Of a DNA stretch of 64,000 nucleotides, positions 27,388 through 36,880 are shown piece by piece; position 1 is the first letter of the stretch; each line of letters starts with the position of its first letter. Source of the DNA: Clostridium punense. GTDB taxonomy: Bacteria > Bacillota > Clostridia > Clostridiales > Clostridiaceae. The notes below the pieces were generated by a model, which did not search any database, was not told the DNA's origin, and saw only the letters and a program-made list of their open reading frames with translations. A program made the position numbers and the translations under genes. The DNA is taken from positions 50,482-114,481 of the forward strand of contig NZ_JAGGLL010000015.1 in the NCBI RefSeq assembly GCF_017874425.1. The letters run 5' to 3'.

Positions 27388-27514
27388 AAAATAAATTTAT
27401 TTTGGTTAATTCTTACACTTAGGCATAAGTGATAATAATCTCCATAAAACATAATTATTTAATTCTAAAGAAGGATTTGACAAAAATTATTTTAATAATA
27501 GTTCATGATAAGTT

Positions 27515-28561
27515 TTAAATTTTTATTTTATACTTAGTTGAAGTAAGATGAAAGTTGTTCTTTAAACCTTCAGTAAGGTAAAGATTATAATCTTTTGACA
27601 CAAATATAGCCTCTACCCCAGGTTGTGAATTTACAAATTCTAACCCCTTTTCAATACCTAGAGCAAATAAAGTTGTAGATAGTGAGTCACCATCAATGGA
27701 TTTATCTGATAATATGGATACACCTAGTATTTCATTTTCATAAGGGTAGCCAGTTTTAGGATTTAATATATGGTGATATTTTTTGCCATTAGACTCAAAA
27801 TATCTTTCGTATATACCAGAGGTAACTATAGACTTATTAACAACTTCTATATAGCCAATACTTGCACCTCTAGCATCTTCAGGATCTTGAACCCCAATCT
27901 TCCAATTAGAGCCATCTAGTTTAGAACCTAAGGCAAATATGTTTCCACCAAGGTCTATTATGGCACTTTTTACATTGTTTTCTGTAAGAATTTTAGCAAC
28001 TTCATCAGCAGCATAACCTTTTGCTATGGCTCCCAAATCAATTATCATATTTTCTCTTTTTAAAAATATTGTTTTATTAGTTTCATCTAAAACTATATCG
28101 TTATAATTAATTAGGGAAAGCTTTTCTTTAATTTCTTCTTCAGAGGGAACTTTTGCAGCATCAGTTCCAATTCCCCATAGTTTTACTAGAGGACCTACAG
28201 TAATGTCTAAAGCACCTCCAGAAAGCTTTGAATATTTTAATCCCTGAGCTACCACTGTAAAAGTATCATTAGTAACTTTTACAGGTTCTTTTCCAGACAT
28301 ATTGTTAACCTTATCAAGTTCAGTGCCAAGTTTGTTAATGCTTAAAATATCTTCTAGCTCCTTAAGTCTGGTGAAGGCCTTATCAAGAATTGCTACATCT
28401 TTAATATCATATAAGCTTATAGTACAAACTGTACCGATAATAACTTCTGTTTTAGTTAAAGGTTGTGTAGGTTCGGTTTTTTCATTAGATGTGCACCCAA
28501 TTAAAGAGAGAGACAGAGTACAACATAACATAAATACAAGAATGGATTTTAAAGTTTTCAT
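27515..28561 (-). CDS. apbE: FAD:protein FMN transferase, lipoprotein
   Basis: 348 residues. A lipoprotein signal (MLCCTLSLSLIGC, lipobox LIGC) places it outside the membrane. The enzyme links FMN from FAD to Ser/Thr in partner proteins such as Rnf/Nqr subunits or other extracytoplasmic flavoproteins. Family motifs are present: VIIGTVCTISLYD, SGGALDITVGPLVKLWG, DLGAIAKGYAADEV, SAIIDLGGNIFALG, ILNPKTGYP and SDKSIDGDSLSTTLFALG. The gene is divergent from a NusG-domain-II gene and a Gx transporter gene, which often accompany apbE in Firmicutes. A flavinylated target is not evident in the window. Confidence 0.95.
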   Translation of the reverse strand: MKTLKSILVFMLCCTLSLSLIGCTSNEKTEPTQPLTKTEVIIGTVCTISLYDIKDVAILDKAFTRLKELEDILSINKLGTELDKVNNMSGKEPVKVTNDTFTVVAQGLKYSKLSGGALDITVGPLVKLWGIGTDAAKVPSEEEIKEKLSLINYNDIVLDETNKTIFLKRENMIIDLGAIAKGYAADEVAKILTENNVKSAIIDLGGNIFALGSKLDGSNWKIGVQDPEDARGASIGYIEVVNKSIVTSGIYERYFESNGKKYHHILNPKTGYPYENEILGVSILSDKSIDGDSLSTTLFALGIEKGLEFVNSQPGVEAIFVSKDYNLYLTEGLKNNFHLTSTKYKIKI

Positions 28562-28982
28562 TTCATCCTCCTATTGTATAGAAAATAATATTTTTAGTAT
28601 GTACTTAAAAAGAAAATAAATTATAACTGTTTATTGATAAAAGCAAAATTGTCTTTCTAAGATAATATTAAAGAATAATCTATAATAAAAATATTATAAG
28701 AGTTTCATTTCGACATGTAAATACAAACCGTAGGAGTAAGGGATTGTTGCTATAAAATCCTTCATGAAAGTGAATACTATAAGAATATTTTATGTTATAC
28801 TAATTAATGTGTTTAGGAATTATTATATGATTAAACTACAAATAGTAGCTAGCGTAAGAATTACAATGGGCAAGATAACTATTAACTTGTTAATATAAAT
28901 TCACATTAAAATATGGAATATTATATACGTTAGTTATGTGATATAAGAATTAAATAATAATTGTGCTAAAATTATAGCTAGA
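28562..28982. other. Divergent promoter region apbE / NusG-II gene
   Basis: About 420 bp, AT-rich, containing the promoters of two divergent transcripts. I see no convincing operator, riboswitch or small gene. Confidence 0.4.
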
Positions 28983-29390
28983 ATGGATGATATGATGAAA
29001 ATAATAAAAAAATGGGATGTAATAATTATTGTGCTTTTAGTTTTAATATCCTTTATACCTTATGGAATTTTTATCTATGGGGAGTCTTCCAATAATGGAG
29101 AAGTGTACGCAATAATTTCCGTAGATGGAAAGGAACAACAGAGAATAAGATTAGATAACAATACTACCACAAAGGAGTTTACTGTAAATACAAAAGATGG
29201 TTATAACATAATCAAAGTTGAAGGAAATAAAATTGGGGTAATAGATGCAGATTGTCCAGATAAGATTTGTACACTACCTGGACTAGTAAATAGAAGCGGA
29301 GAGAGGGTTGTGTGCCTTCCTCATAGAGTAGTTATTGAGATAAGAGGTAGTAAGAATACCGAAGATAAAGAAGATTTTATTTCACGTTGA
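28983..29390 (+). CDS. NusG domain II-containing protein, membrane-anchored
   Basis: 135 residues: one N-terminal membrane helix (VIIIVLLVLISFIPYGIFIYG) then an extracytoplasmic NusG domain II-like fold with DADCPDKICTLPGLVNRSGERVVCLPHRVVIEI-type pattern, containing three cysteines. Small proteins like this sit beside apbE, Gx transporter or rnf genes in Firmicutes; a role in extracytoplasmic redox or flavinylation is suspected but unproven. Three ATGs are possible (28983, 28992, 28995); none has a strong binding site, though GGATGAT lies before the last two. The next gene starts 9 bases after the stop. Confidence 0.85.
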   Translation: MDDMMKIIKKWDVIIIVLLVLISFIPYGIFIYGESSNNGEVYAIISVDGKEQQRIRLDNNTTTKEFTVNTKDGYNIIKVEGNKIGVIDADCPDKICTLPGLVNRSGERVVCLPHRVVIEIRGSKNTEDKEDFISR

Positions 29391-29399
29391 GGTGATTAG

Positions 29400-29927
29400 A
29401 TGAAAAGTGCTAGAAAAATGACTTATATATCTTTATTAGTAGCTATGTCATTGGTGTTACATATATTCGAGAATATGATTCCAGTTCCTTTTATAACACC
29501 AGGAGCAAAGCTTGGATTAGCTAATATAATTACTGTTATCGCTTTGTATACTTTGGATTATAAAGAAGCCTTTTTAGTGTTGTTTCTTAGAATACTTTTA
29601 TCTGTAATGTTTGGTGGAAGTATATCTAGGTTAATGTACAGTCTAGGAGGGGCAATTCTTAGTTATTTAGCCATGGTTGTAGTAAAAAAACTAGGAAAAC
29701 ACCATGTCAGCATTATTGGGGTCAGCTCAGCGGGAGCTGTATTTCATAATATTGGACAACTAATAGTAGCGGCATTGATAGTTCATACTTTTGGGGTAAT
29801 GCTGTACCTTCCTATTATAACTATAGCAGGTGTAGGTACGGGGATTTTTGTAGGATTAACCTCAAATTTTGCTGTAATTCACTTAAGAAAAATATCAAAG
29901 CAAATGGGCTTTGATTTCGTGAGGTAA
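29400..29927 (+). CDS. Gx transporter family protein (heptaprenyl diphosphate synthase component I-like)
   Basis: 175 residues, about five membrane helices. MTYISLLVAMSLVLHIFENMIP, PGAKLGLANIITVIALY and FLRILLSVMFGGSISRLMYSLGGAILSYLAM match the family first annotated as heptaprenyl diphosphate synthase component I and now seen as an ECF-S-like membrane protein (PF07456). The conserved PGAKLGLAN block is intact. It follows the NusG-II gene closely, with GAGGTGAT before the ATG, so the two form an operon. Its substrate is not established; prenyl/quinone or flavin metabolism are possibilities given the nearby apbE. Confidence 0.85.
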   Translation: MKSARKMTYISLLVAMSLVLHIFENMIPVPFITPGAKLGLANIITVIALYTLDYKEAFLVLFLRILLSVMFGGSISRLMYSLGGAILSYLAMVVVKKLGKHHVSIIGVSSAGAVFHNIGQLIVAALIVHTFGVMLYLPIITIAGVGTGIFVGLTSNFAVIHLRKISKQMGFDFVR

Positions 29928-29971
29928 TATTAGAATTGTTTATTATTTAATAGGTTAGAGAGGATTCTTTT

Positions 29972-31330
29972 ATGAACATTGATGAAGAGTTACTGAATTT
30001 TATTTTTAATAGCTTGGAAGAATGTATAGTTATTGTTGACGAAAATGGAATTGTAACCATGATGAGTAATGGTTATAAGGAGTTTTTAGGTTGCACAAAT
30101 CCAGAAGGAAGGCATGTTACAGAGGTTATTCCCAATACTAAACTGCATATTGTAGCCAAAACTGGCCTCAAAGAAGTTGGTGAGCTACAAGAAGTAAATA
30201 ATCATAAAATGATTTCTATGAGGGTTCCTATAATTATAAATGGTAAAGTAGCTGGGGCAATAGGAAAGGTAATGTTTAAGGATTTAAACAACTTTAAAAT
30301 CTTAAGCAGCAAGATATCTAATTTAGAAAAAGAGCTTCAGTATTACAAAAACGAATTAGATAGCGAAAAAAAGGCCAAGTATAACTTTAATAGTCTTATG
30401 GGAAAAAGCATGAAGTTTAAGCAAGTAGTTAACTTTGCTCAAAGGGCTGCAAAAGGAGATTCCTCCATACTTATTACAGGAGAAAGCGGAACAGGAAAGG
30501 AACTCTTTGCCCAAGCCATACATAATGGAAGCAAAAGAGCACTTAAGCCTTTTGTAAAAGTCAATTGTGCTGCAATTCCAGCTGAACTATTTGAATCAGA
30601 AATGTTTGGTTATGAAGAGGGAGCTTTTACAGGGGCTAAAAAAAGTGGACTTAAAGGAAAATTTGAAATTGCCAATGGGGGAACTATTCTCTTAGATGAA
30701 ATAGGGGATCTACCTTTAAGTATGCAGGTTAAGCTTTTAAGGGTATTACAGGAAAGAGAAATTATGAGAGTTGGCGGCAGTGAGGTTATTAATATAAATG
30801 TGAGAGTTATAGCTGCAACAAATAAATCTTTACAGGAGCTTATTGACCAGGGAAAATTTAGAGAAGACTTATACTACAGATTAAATGTAATTCATTTAAA
30901 TCTTCCACCCTTAAGAGAAAGAATTGAAGATATAGATTTATTAGCTGATAATTTAAGAGTAAAGCTTTGTAATAAATATGGTATTTATTCTGAAGGTATA
31001 TCTACGGAAGCTTTAGAACACTTAAAGAACTATGATTGGCCAGGAAATGTAAGGCAGCTTGAAAATGTTATTGAAAGAGCTATAAATCTTTTAGATACGG
31101 AACTTTTAATCTCATCTAAGCATCTTCCAGAAAAGATAATTAAAACAAAGAGTAAGAAGTATAATATGGATACTAATGGACTAAAAGATGTAGTAGATGA
31201 AATGGAGAAGGAGATAATTGTCAGTACTCTTGAGAAAACTAAAGGCAATAAGAATGAAGCAGCTAAGATACTAGGACTTAGCAGAGCTGGTCTCTATAAA
31301 AAAATAAAGAGATTGGGTTTAGAACAATAA
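29972..31330 (+). CDS. Sigma-54-dependent transcriptional activator with PAS sensor domain
   Basis: 452 residues. PAS domain at ~1-110 (SLEECIVIVDENGIVTMMSN), a short coiled linker, AAA+ domain from ~140 with Walker A GESGTGKE near 169, the sigma-54 contact loop GAFTGA near 221, Walker B GGTILLDEIGDL and arginine finger region, then a Fis-type HTH at the end (GNKNEAAKILGLSRAGLYKKIKRL). This class opens sigma-54 promoters after ATP hydrolysis and binds upstream enhancer sites. A sigma-54 promoter and two identical palindromes lie between it and the thiolase gene, so it is the likely regulator of thiolase. The signal sensed by PAS is unknown. Confidence 0.95.
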   Translation: MNIDEELLNFIFNSLEECIVIVDENGIVTMMSNGYKEFLGCTNPEGRHVTEVIPNTKLHIVAKTGLKEVGELQEVNNHKMISMRVPIIINGKVAGAIGKVMFKDLNNFKILSSKISNLEKELQYYKNELDSEKKAKYNFNSLMGKSMKFKQVVNFAQRAAKGDSSILITGESGTGKELFAQAIHNGSKRALKPFVKVNCAAIPAELFESEMFGYEEGAFTGAKKSGLKGKFEIANGGTILLDEIGDLPLSMQVKLLRVLQEREIMRVGGSEVININVRVIAATNKSLQELIDQGKFREDLYYRLNVIHLNLPPLRERIEDIDLLADNLRVKLCNKYGIYSEGISTEALEHLKNYDWPGNVRQLENVIERAINLLDTELLISSKHLPEKIIKTKSKKYNMDTNGLKDVVDEMEKEIIVSTLEKTKGNKNEAAKILGLSRAGLYKKIKRLGLEQ

Positions 31331-31366
31331 GGTTAAGTCTATATAATTAGTAGTGTAAACTTTTGT

Positions 31367-31393
31367 ACACATGTAAACTTTGTTTACATGTGT
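31367..31393. promoter_or_regulatory. Palindrome 1: candidate enhancer site and/or terminator
   Basis: ACACATGTAAAC-TTT-GTTTACATGTGT has perfect 12-bp arms. Its core TGTAAACTTTGTTTACA (31372-31388) is repeated exactly at 31559. A third, degenerate half-pair (TGTAAAC...GTACACA) is at 31354-31371. A T-rich run follows, so it may also terminate the activator gene. Confidence 0.6.
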
Positions 31394-31558
31394 TTGTTTT
31401 TAGAGAATATTTCAGTAAACTTTAATGAATGAAGAAATAATTAATAAAAAATTCAAAAATAAAACTGTCCTAGCTGTTGATATTACTTTAAGTGATTATT
31501 TTAACAAAAATGTTATAATATTAACAAAACTTGTTGGAAATACTAGGATTGAAGCCTG

Positions 31559-31575
31559 TGTAAACTTTGTTTACA
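31559..31575. promoter_or_regulatory. Palindrome 2: candidate enhancer site, exact repeat of palindrome 1 core
   Basis: TGTAAACTTTGTTTACA, centred about 85 bp upstream of the sigma-54 GC element. It is framed by AAGCC and GGGCTTTTTTT, so a terminator or attenuator hairpin is an alternative reading. Confidence 0.6.
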
Positions 31576-31638
31576 ATGGGCTTTTTTTATTAGTGATTAA
31601 CTATGTTGATATTGAAGGGTTTTATTAACTTTGAAAGT

Positions 31639-31654
31639 TGGTATGAAAATTGCT
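31639..31654 (+). promoter_or_regulatory. Sigma-54 (-24/-12) promoter of thiolase
   Basis: TGGTATGAAAATTGCT matches the consensus TGGCAC-N5-TTGC with the GG (31640-31641) and GC (31652-31653) at the required spacing. The thiolase ATG is about 88 bp downstream. Confidence 0.75.
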
Positions 31655-31741
31655 ATAATATATTTATGTAAAATAAAATTAATAAATAATAATTGCTAGT
31701 TTAAATATATTATTGAATTATTTGATTAGGAGGATTTTATT

Positions 31742-32920
31742 ATGAGAGAAGTAGTTATTGTTAGTGCAGCTAGAACAGCTTTAGGATCGTTTGGTGGAGG
31801 TTTATCCAAATTATCTGCAGTGGAACTTGGAGCAATTGCAGCAAAAGAAGCTATAAAAAAGGCAGGAATTGATCCTCAAATTATTGAAGAAGCTATAATT
31901 GGTAATGTATTGGGCGCTGGTCTAGGACAAAACGTTGCAAGACAAGTTGCTATACATGCAGGTTTAAGTGAGGCATCTTCAGCTATGACTATAAATAAAG
32001 TGTGTGGTTCAGGATTAAGAGCTGTAAGCTTAGCAGCTCAAATGATTAAATCTGGAGATGCTGATATTGTATTGGCAGGGGGAACTGAGAGCATGAGTAA
32101 CGCTCCTTACATTGTACCAAGCAATAGATGGGGACAAAGAATGGGAGATGCAAGTCTTGTAGATATAATGATTAAAGATGGTCTTTGGGACGCGTTTAAT
32201 GACTACCATATGGGAATTACAGCAGAAAACATAGCAGAAAAATGGAATTTAACAAGAGAAATGCAAGATGAATTTTCATTAAACAGTCAATTAAAAGCAG
32301 AAGCAGCTATAAAAGCTGGAAAGTTCAAAGATGAAATAGTACCTGTAGTTATACCACAAAGAAAAGGTGAACCAGTGGTATTTGATACAGATGAATTCCC
32401 TAAATTTAATATGACCATTGATAAGTTAGCAAAATTAAAGCCAGCCTTCAAAAAAGATGGAACAGTAACTGCTGGTAATGCTTCAGGAATTAATGATGGA
32501 GCAGCAATGCTTATTGTAATGTCAAAGGAGAAAGCAGAAGAATTAGGAGTAAAACCTCTTGTAACAATAAAATCTTATGCATCTTCAGGCTTAGATCCAA
32601 AAATAATGGGTTATGGTCCAGTACCATCAACTAAGAAGGCTTTAGAAAAAGCTAATTTAAAAGCTGAAGATATAGATTTAATTGAAGCTAATGAAGCTTT
32701 TGCAGCTCAATCTCTAGCTGTTTCAAAGGATTTAAACTTTGATATGGATAAGGTTAATGTAAATGGTGGAGCTATAGCTTTAGGACATCCAATTGGAGCT
32801 TCAGGAGCAAGAATACTTACTACATTAATTTATGAAATGATAAGAAGAGATGCTAAAACTGGTCTTGCAACTTTATGTATAGGTGGCGGACAAGGTACAG
32901 CTCTTATAGTTGAAAGATAA
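31742..32920 (+). CDS. thlA: Acetyl-CoA C-acetyltransferase (thiolase)
   Basis: Condenses two acetyl-CoA to acetoacetyl-CoA, the entry to butyrate/butanol-type metabolism in clostridia; the reverse reaction serves acetoacetate use. The 392 residues have the acyl-accepting Cys88 in [11 protein letters not shown], the thiolase signature [19 protein letters not shown] with the catalytic His near 350, and the second Cys in [14 protein letters not shown]. Length and all motifs are standard. AGGAGG precedes the ATG. It is a single gene directed by a sigma-54 promoter, unusual for a gene that is often constitutive in solvent-forming clostridia. Confidence 0.96.
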   Translation: MREVVIVSAARTALGSFGGGLSKLSAVELGAIAAKEAIKKAGIDPQIIEEAIIGNVLGAGLGQNVARQVAIHAGLSEASSAMTINKVCGSGLRAVSLAAQMIKSGDADIVLAGGTESMSNAPYIVPSNRWGQRMGDASLVDIMIKDGLWDAFNDYHMGITAENIAEKWNLTREMQDEFSLNSQLKAEAAIKAGKFKDEIVPVVIPQRKGEPVVFDTDEFPKFNMTIDKLAKLKPAFKKDGTVTAGNASGINDGAAMLIVMSKEKAEELGVKPLVTIKSYASSGLDPKIMGYGPVPSTKKALEKANLKAEDIDLIEANEAFAAQSLAVSKDLNFDMDKVNVNGGAIALGHPIGASGARILTTLIYEMIRRDAKTGLATLCIGGGQGTALIVER

Positions 32921-32922
32921 TA

Positions 32923-32955
32923 AGGCATTAAAAAATAAATAACAAGTCAAAGATG
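32923..32955 (+). repeat. MITE-like end fragment, copy G
   Basis: AGGCATTAAAAAATAAATAA then CAAGTCAAAGATG matches the left end of the 177-bp element in forward orientation, starting 3 bp after the thiolase stop codon. The rest of the element is absent. Confidence 0.5.
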
Positions 32956-32978
32956 ACTAAATTAAATTTTTAAATAGA

Positions 32979-33019
32979 AAGTTTCCTACAATATCCTAAT
33001 ATTGTAGGAAACTTTTTTG
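32979..33019 (+). terminator. Terminator after thiolase
   Basis: AAGTTTCCTACAATAT and ATATTGTAGGAAACTT, followed by TTTTTG. Confidence 0.9.
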
Positions 33020-33372
33020 TTATATAGTGAAATATAAGAAATAGAAATCTTATTATTATAGATGTTTACCATATATGTGAATAGATTCAGATAGCTAAAA
33101 TAATTTTAAAAGTCTTCCCTATATAAAAACTAAGTACTTTGCATTGAAAAAGCCACATAACAGCCTCAAATTATAGGGACTAAAATTTTGTATAAAAGAT
33201 AGTAGGTGTTTAAAGCTTCAAAAAAAGTGGAGAAGACTTAGATTTGTTTATTTAAAAAAAGGAAAAGTACTTTTGTAGAATTTATGCTAGTGTATCAATA
33301 TTTATAAAAGAATATTTTATAAATTACTACGCACCCTAAGTATTAATAATACATTATGAAAGGAAGGATATA
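33020..33372. other. AT-rich spacer before the first VanW gene
   Basis: About 350 bp. No gene or regulatory element could be supported beyond an AAGGAAGG binding site just before 33373. Confidence 0.4.
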
Positions 33373-34722
33373 ATGAGCAAAGTCAAGGAGAAATTGAACA
33401 AGAAAAGTATAGTAGTAATAGTAGTAATATGTGTCATCCTATTAAGCCTTACAATTTACCTAAGATATTCTTATTCTGTTTCTAATAATTTTAAAAGTGC
33501 CATATATCCTGGAGTAAGTATAGAAAATATAGCCATGGGAGGAAAGACGAAAGAAGAAGCAAAGAACATTCTTGTTGAAAAGTATGACAAGCCATTGGAA
33601 AAAGGTAGCATTGATATAAAAGTAAAAGAGCAAGTATATAGTCTTCCTTATGCAGATATAAATATAAAATATAATATTGATGAAGTAATAAATAGTGCCT
33701 TTGAATATGGGAAAGACTTGAACTTTTATAGTCAATACAAAATAATAAAGAAACCCAAAGAAATGAATTATAATTTGAGTTTAAGCTATGATAAAGAAGT
33801 TGTTCAGGGTTTTCTAGAAAATGCTGATAAAACACTAAATAAGGAAATTGTTGATGCCACAATAGCAAAGGTTGGAGAAAACTTTCAAGTAGCTAGTGAG
33901 AAGGTTAAAGAGGAAATAGATATAACACAGGCTTTTGAAGAAATAACAAAAAAAATTGAAAATAGAGAAACTGAGGTTAGCCTAGAAACAACTATAAAAG
34001 TTACAAACCCCAAAATTATGGCTGATGACTTAAAGAAAATTGATACAGTTATTTCTTCATTTTCTACAAAGTTTAATCCTAATGAACGGTCAATAAATAT
34101 TCAAATTGCATCCAAAGCAGCTAGTGGAGTAGTAGTAATGCCAGGTGATACCTATAGTTTTAATGAATTAGTAGGAGATACCACTCCAGATAAAGGGTAC
34201 AGGGAAGCTCCTGTAATAGTAAATAATAAATTAGAACCTGGATATGGAGGTGGTGTATGTCAAGTATCTACAACCCTTCATAATGCAGTAGTAAGAGCAG
34301 GTATAATTCCTACAGAGAGAATGCATCACTCAATGCCAGTATCCTATGTGCCTAAGGGTATGGATGCAATGATTTCCTATAACATCGTAGATTATAAATT
34401 CAAAAATACACTTAACTTTCCAATTTATATTCATAGCTATGTTTTAAATAATGAGTTAATATTTAGTATTTACTCAAACTCTACTTTGAAAAATAAAACC
34501 TATGATTTGGTTAGTGACATTTATAAAGAAATCCCTCAAAATATTAAATACATTAAAGATAACAAATTAAAAAAAGGGCAAGAAGTAGTTGATAATATAG
34601 GAAGCAATGGTTATAAAGTGAAGGTATATCTTGTAACCTATGAGAACGGTGAGAGTAACAAAAGATTACTATATAATGATTACTATGAACCCGTTGATAA
34701 AATAATAAAAAAAAATATATGA
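33373..34722 (+). CDS. VanW family protein, membrane-anchored
   Basis: 449 residues with an N-terminal membrane anchor (SIVVIVVICVILLSLTIYL). Residues ~45-230 look like tandem peptidoglycan-binding-4-type domains (YPGVSIENIAMGGKTKEEAKNIL). From ~255 the VanW domain is clear: VVMPGDTYSFNELVGDTTPDKGY, GYGGGVCQVSTTLHNAVVRAG and RMHHSMPVSYVP. VanW was named from vancomycin-resistance clusters, but most members are general envelope proteins of unknown role. It is 37% or so like the next gene by eye in the VanW part; the two are tandem paralogues but each has its own leader and terminator. Confidence 0.9.
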   Translation: MSKVKEKLNKKSIVVIVVICVILLSLTIYLRYSYSVSNNFKSAIYPGVSIENIAMGGKTKEEAKNILVEKYDKPLEKGSIDIKVKEQVYSLPYADINIKYNIDEVINSAFEYGKDLNFYSQYKIIKKPKEMNYNLSLSYDKEVVQGFLENADKTLNKEIVDATIAKVGENFQVASEKVKEEIDITQAFEEITKKIENRETEVSLETTIKVTNPKIMADDLKKIDTVISSFSTKFNPNERSINIQIASKAASGVVVMPGDTYSFNELVGDTTPDKGYREAPVIVNNKLEPGYGGGVCQVSTTLHNAVVRAGIIPTERMHHSMPVSYVPKGMDAMISYNIVDYKFKNTLNFPIYIHSYVLNNELIFSIYSNSTLKNKTYDLVSDIYKEIPQNIKYIKDNKLKKGQEVVDNIGSNGYKVKVYLVTYENGESNKRLLYNDYYEPVDKIIKKNI

Positions 34723-34740
34723 TATTTATCATAAATTATA

Positions 34741-34775
34741 AAATATTAACAAGACATGTTCTTGTTAATATTTTT
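34741..34775 (+). terminator. Terminator after first VanW gene
   Basis: AAATATTAACAAGA and TTCTTGTTAATATTT around CATG, followed by TTT. Confidence 0.85.
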
Positions 34776-35090
34776 TATGAACTTAAAAGTAAATGCATAT
34801 GGTACAAATATCATTAAAATTTTGTAAACTATTAAGATTAAATTTATATCTTATTCATATAAAACTCAAACCTGTTTGTAAAAAATACATTTTGTACAAG
34901 TATGGTATAAACTTTTCCTAATATGTTTCGTATATAAGTATAAATGGCATAGTAAAACAAAATTTTAGGAATAAAATACCATGAAAAAATAAAGCTATGG
35001 TTTTAATATAAAAGTGAAAGTTTTTTTCTTTTATGATATACTTATAAGAGAAATTTAACTTTACAATTTATTGTAGAAAGGGATGTGACT

Positions 35091-36611
35091 ATGGATATAA
35101 ATTTGGGAAAAACCGAGAATAAAGTTAGCGGCCCTTCAGCAAAAAATAAAATTAAAGACCCTAAGATTAAAAAGAAGATTATAATAATTTCTTCAGTAGT
35201 GGGGGTACTTGCCTTATCTTTTGTTGGTGCTACCTCATATATTTATGGAACTATTAGTAAATATGAGAATTTAATAATGCCAAGAGTTGCTGTAGAAGGC
35301 ATAGATGTTTCCGGACAAACTATGGAAAGTGCTATAAAACTTGTTAGTGAAAAATATGAAAAGGAAACTGCTAATAGAAGCATCAGTATTAAAGCAGGGG
35401 ACAAAGAGTATTCAATTAAGTATATAGACATAAATTTAAAATATGATATTGAAAACACTGTTAAAGATGCATTTGCTTATGGGAGAGATTTGAGTTCTGT
35501 TAAGAAGTATAACTTAATAAAAAACGGTGAAGAAAAAAATTTAACTATGGAATTTACTTATAACAGTGATGTTATAAAAGAAAAGGTAGCAGAGATTGAG
35601 AAGGAAGTTAATAAAGAAAAAAAGGATGCTACTATAAAAAAAGCTTCGGGGGATAACTTTATCATTGAAGAGGAGAAAGTTGGGACCAAATTAGATGTAC
35701 AAGCACTTATTGATGATTTAAATAATAAAATTTCAAGCACTAAAGAAGGAAATAGTGAGGTTGTAGCTAAATTAGACACGGATGTACCGAAGATAACTAA
35801 AGAACAATTGTCTAAAATTAACACAGTAATTTCAACCTTTAATACAACCTTTGGAAGTACTTCAACCTCAAGTAGAGCTACAAACATAACATTAGGAGCT
35901 AAAGCTGTAAATGGTACTTTATTAATGCCAGGAGATCAATTTAGTTTTAATAAAATTGTAGGAGATACCACTCCAGATAAAGGGTACCAAAAAGGTGGAG
36001 CTTATATAGGAGATGAAGTTGTAGAGGACTACGGTGGAGGTATTTGTCAGGTATCTAGTACTTTACATAATGCAGTACTAAGAGCGGGCATATTACCTGA
36101 CTATAGAATAAACCACAGCATGACTGTAGGTTATGTGCCATTAGGATTAGATGCTACAATTTTTTACGGCGCTACTGACTATACTTTTACCAATTCAACT
36201 CAATATCCAATTTATATAGAAGGATATGCTAGTGGTGGTAAAGTATACTTCAATTTATATTCTAATTCTTCACTTATTGGAAAGACTTATGATTTTCCTA
36301 CAGAAACCACTGAAACTATAGCTGCACCTGTAAAATATGAGGATGATCCTAATTTAGAAGTAGGAAAAGAAGTGGTAGCTAGACCAGGCTCAAATGGATA
36401 TAAGGTTAAAGCTTATAGAGTAACTTATGAAAATGGTAAAGAGATATCAAGGGAGCTTATGAATAGTGATTATTACAAGCCAGCTCCTAAGGTAATAAAG
36501 AGAGGAACTAAACCAGTTCAGCCAAAAGAGACTACTCCAACAACCCCACCAGCGAATCAAGCTACACCGCCGAATACAACTACTCCGCCTAGTAATGGAG
36601 GAGCACAATAA
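35091..36611 (+). CDS. VanW family protein, membrane-anchored paralogue
   Basis: 506 residues: short lysine-rich cytoplasmic start, one membrane helix (IIIISSVVGVLALSFVGATSYIYG), peptidoglycan-binding-4-like repeats (MPRVAVEGIDVSGQTMESAIKLV), then the VanW domain (LMPGDQFSFNKIVGDTTPDK, YGGGICQVSSTLHNAVLRAG, RINHSMTVGYVP). The C-terminus is a Pro/Thr/Asn-rich tail (TTPTTPPANQATPPNTTTPP) typical of wall-spanning linkers and absent from the upstream paralogue. I chose ATG 35091 because AAAGGGA lies 7-8 bases before it; a GTG at 35085 would be too close. Its job in the cell envelope is not known. Confidence 0.9.
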   Translation: MDINLGKTENKVSGPSAKNKIKDPKIKKKIIIISSVVGVLALSFVGATSYIYGTISKYENLIMPRVAVEGIDVSGQTMESAIKLVSEKYEKETANRSISIKAGDKEYSIKYIDINLKYDIENTVKDAFAYGRDLSSVKKYNLIKNGEEKNLTMEFTYNSDVIKEKVAEIEKEVNKEKKDATIKKASGDNFIIEEEKVGTKLDVQALIDDLNNKISSTKEGNSEVVAKLDTDVPKITKEQLSKINTVISTFNTTFGSTSTSSRATNITLGAKAVNGTLLMPGDQFSFNKIVGDTTPDKGYQKGGAYIGDEVVEDYGGGICQVSSTLHNAVLRAGILPDYRINHSMTVGYVPLGLDATIFYGATDYTFTNSTQYPIYIEGYASGGKVYFNLYSNSSLIGKTYDFPTETTETIAAPVKYEDDPNLEVGKEVVARPGSNGYKVKAYRVTYENGKEISRELMNSDYYKPAPKVIKRGTKPVQPKETTPTTPPANQATPPNTTTPPSNGGAQ

Positions 36612-36617
36612 AGAAAT

Positions 36618-36649
36618 AAAAAAAGGTCTACTGCAGTAGATCTTTTTTT
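36618..36649 (+). terminator. Terminator after second VanW gene
   Basis: AAAAGGTCTACTGCAGTAGATCTTTTTTT: stem around a central GC with a T-run. Confidence 0.9.
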
Positions 36650-36880
36650 ATTATACAGTAAGTTCAACTTTCTCAACTAAAAGTTGCGCCAATAAAATTA
36701 TGCATTTAGCAGGCTTCAAGGTGAATGTAAGAATGTACTTATTTAATACTTTCTTTAAAGTGGTACATTAGCATAGGTTTTGTTCTTTGTGTAATTTTTA
36801 TAAAGATGAAAGAAAATAGTGATAAATAGATATAATAAAACTATAGTGATAAGTTAGGTGAAAATAGTTCTAACAGAAAA

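Noticed and set aside
31354..31388. BirA-type biotin operator (TGTAAAC/GTTTACA halves)
   Set aside because: Half-sites resemble it, but the 3-nt spacing is far from the ~14-16 nt of BirA operators, and no biotin genes are adjacent.
31425..31628. 67-codon frame between the sigma-54 activator and thiolase
   Set aside because: No ribosome binding site, and it covers palindrome 2 and part of the control region; composition is not protein-like.
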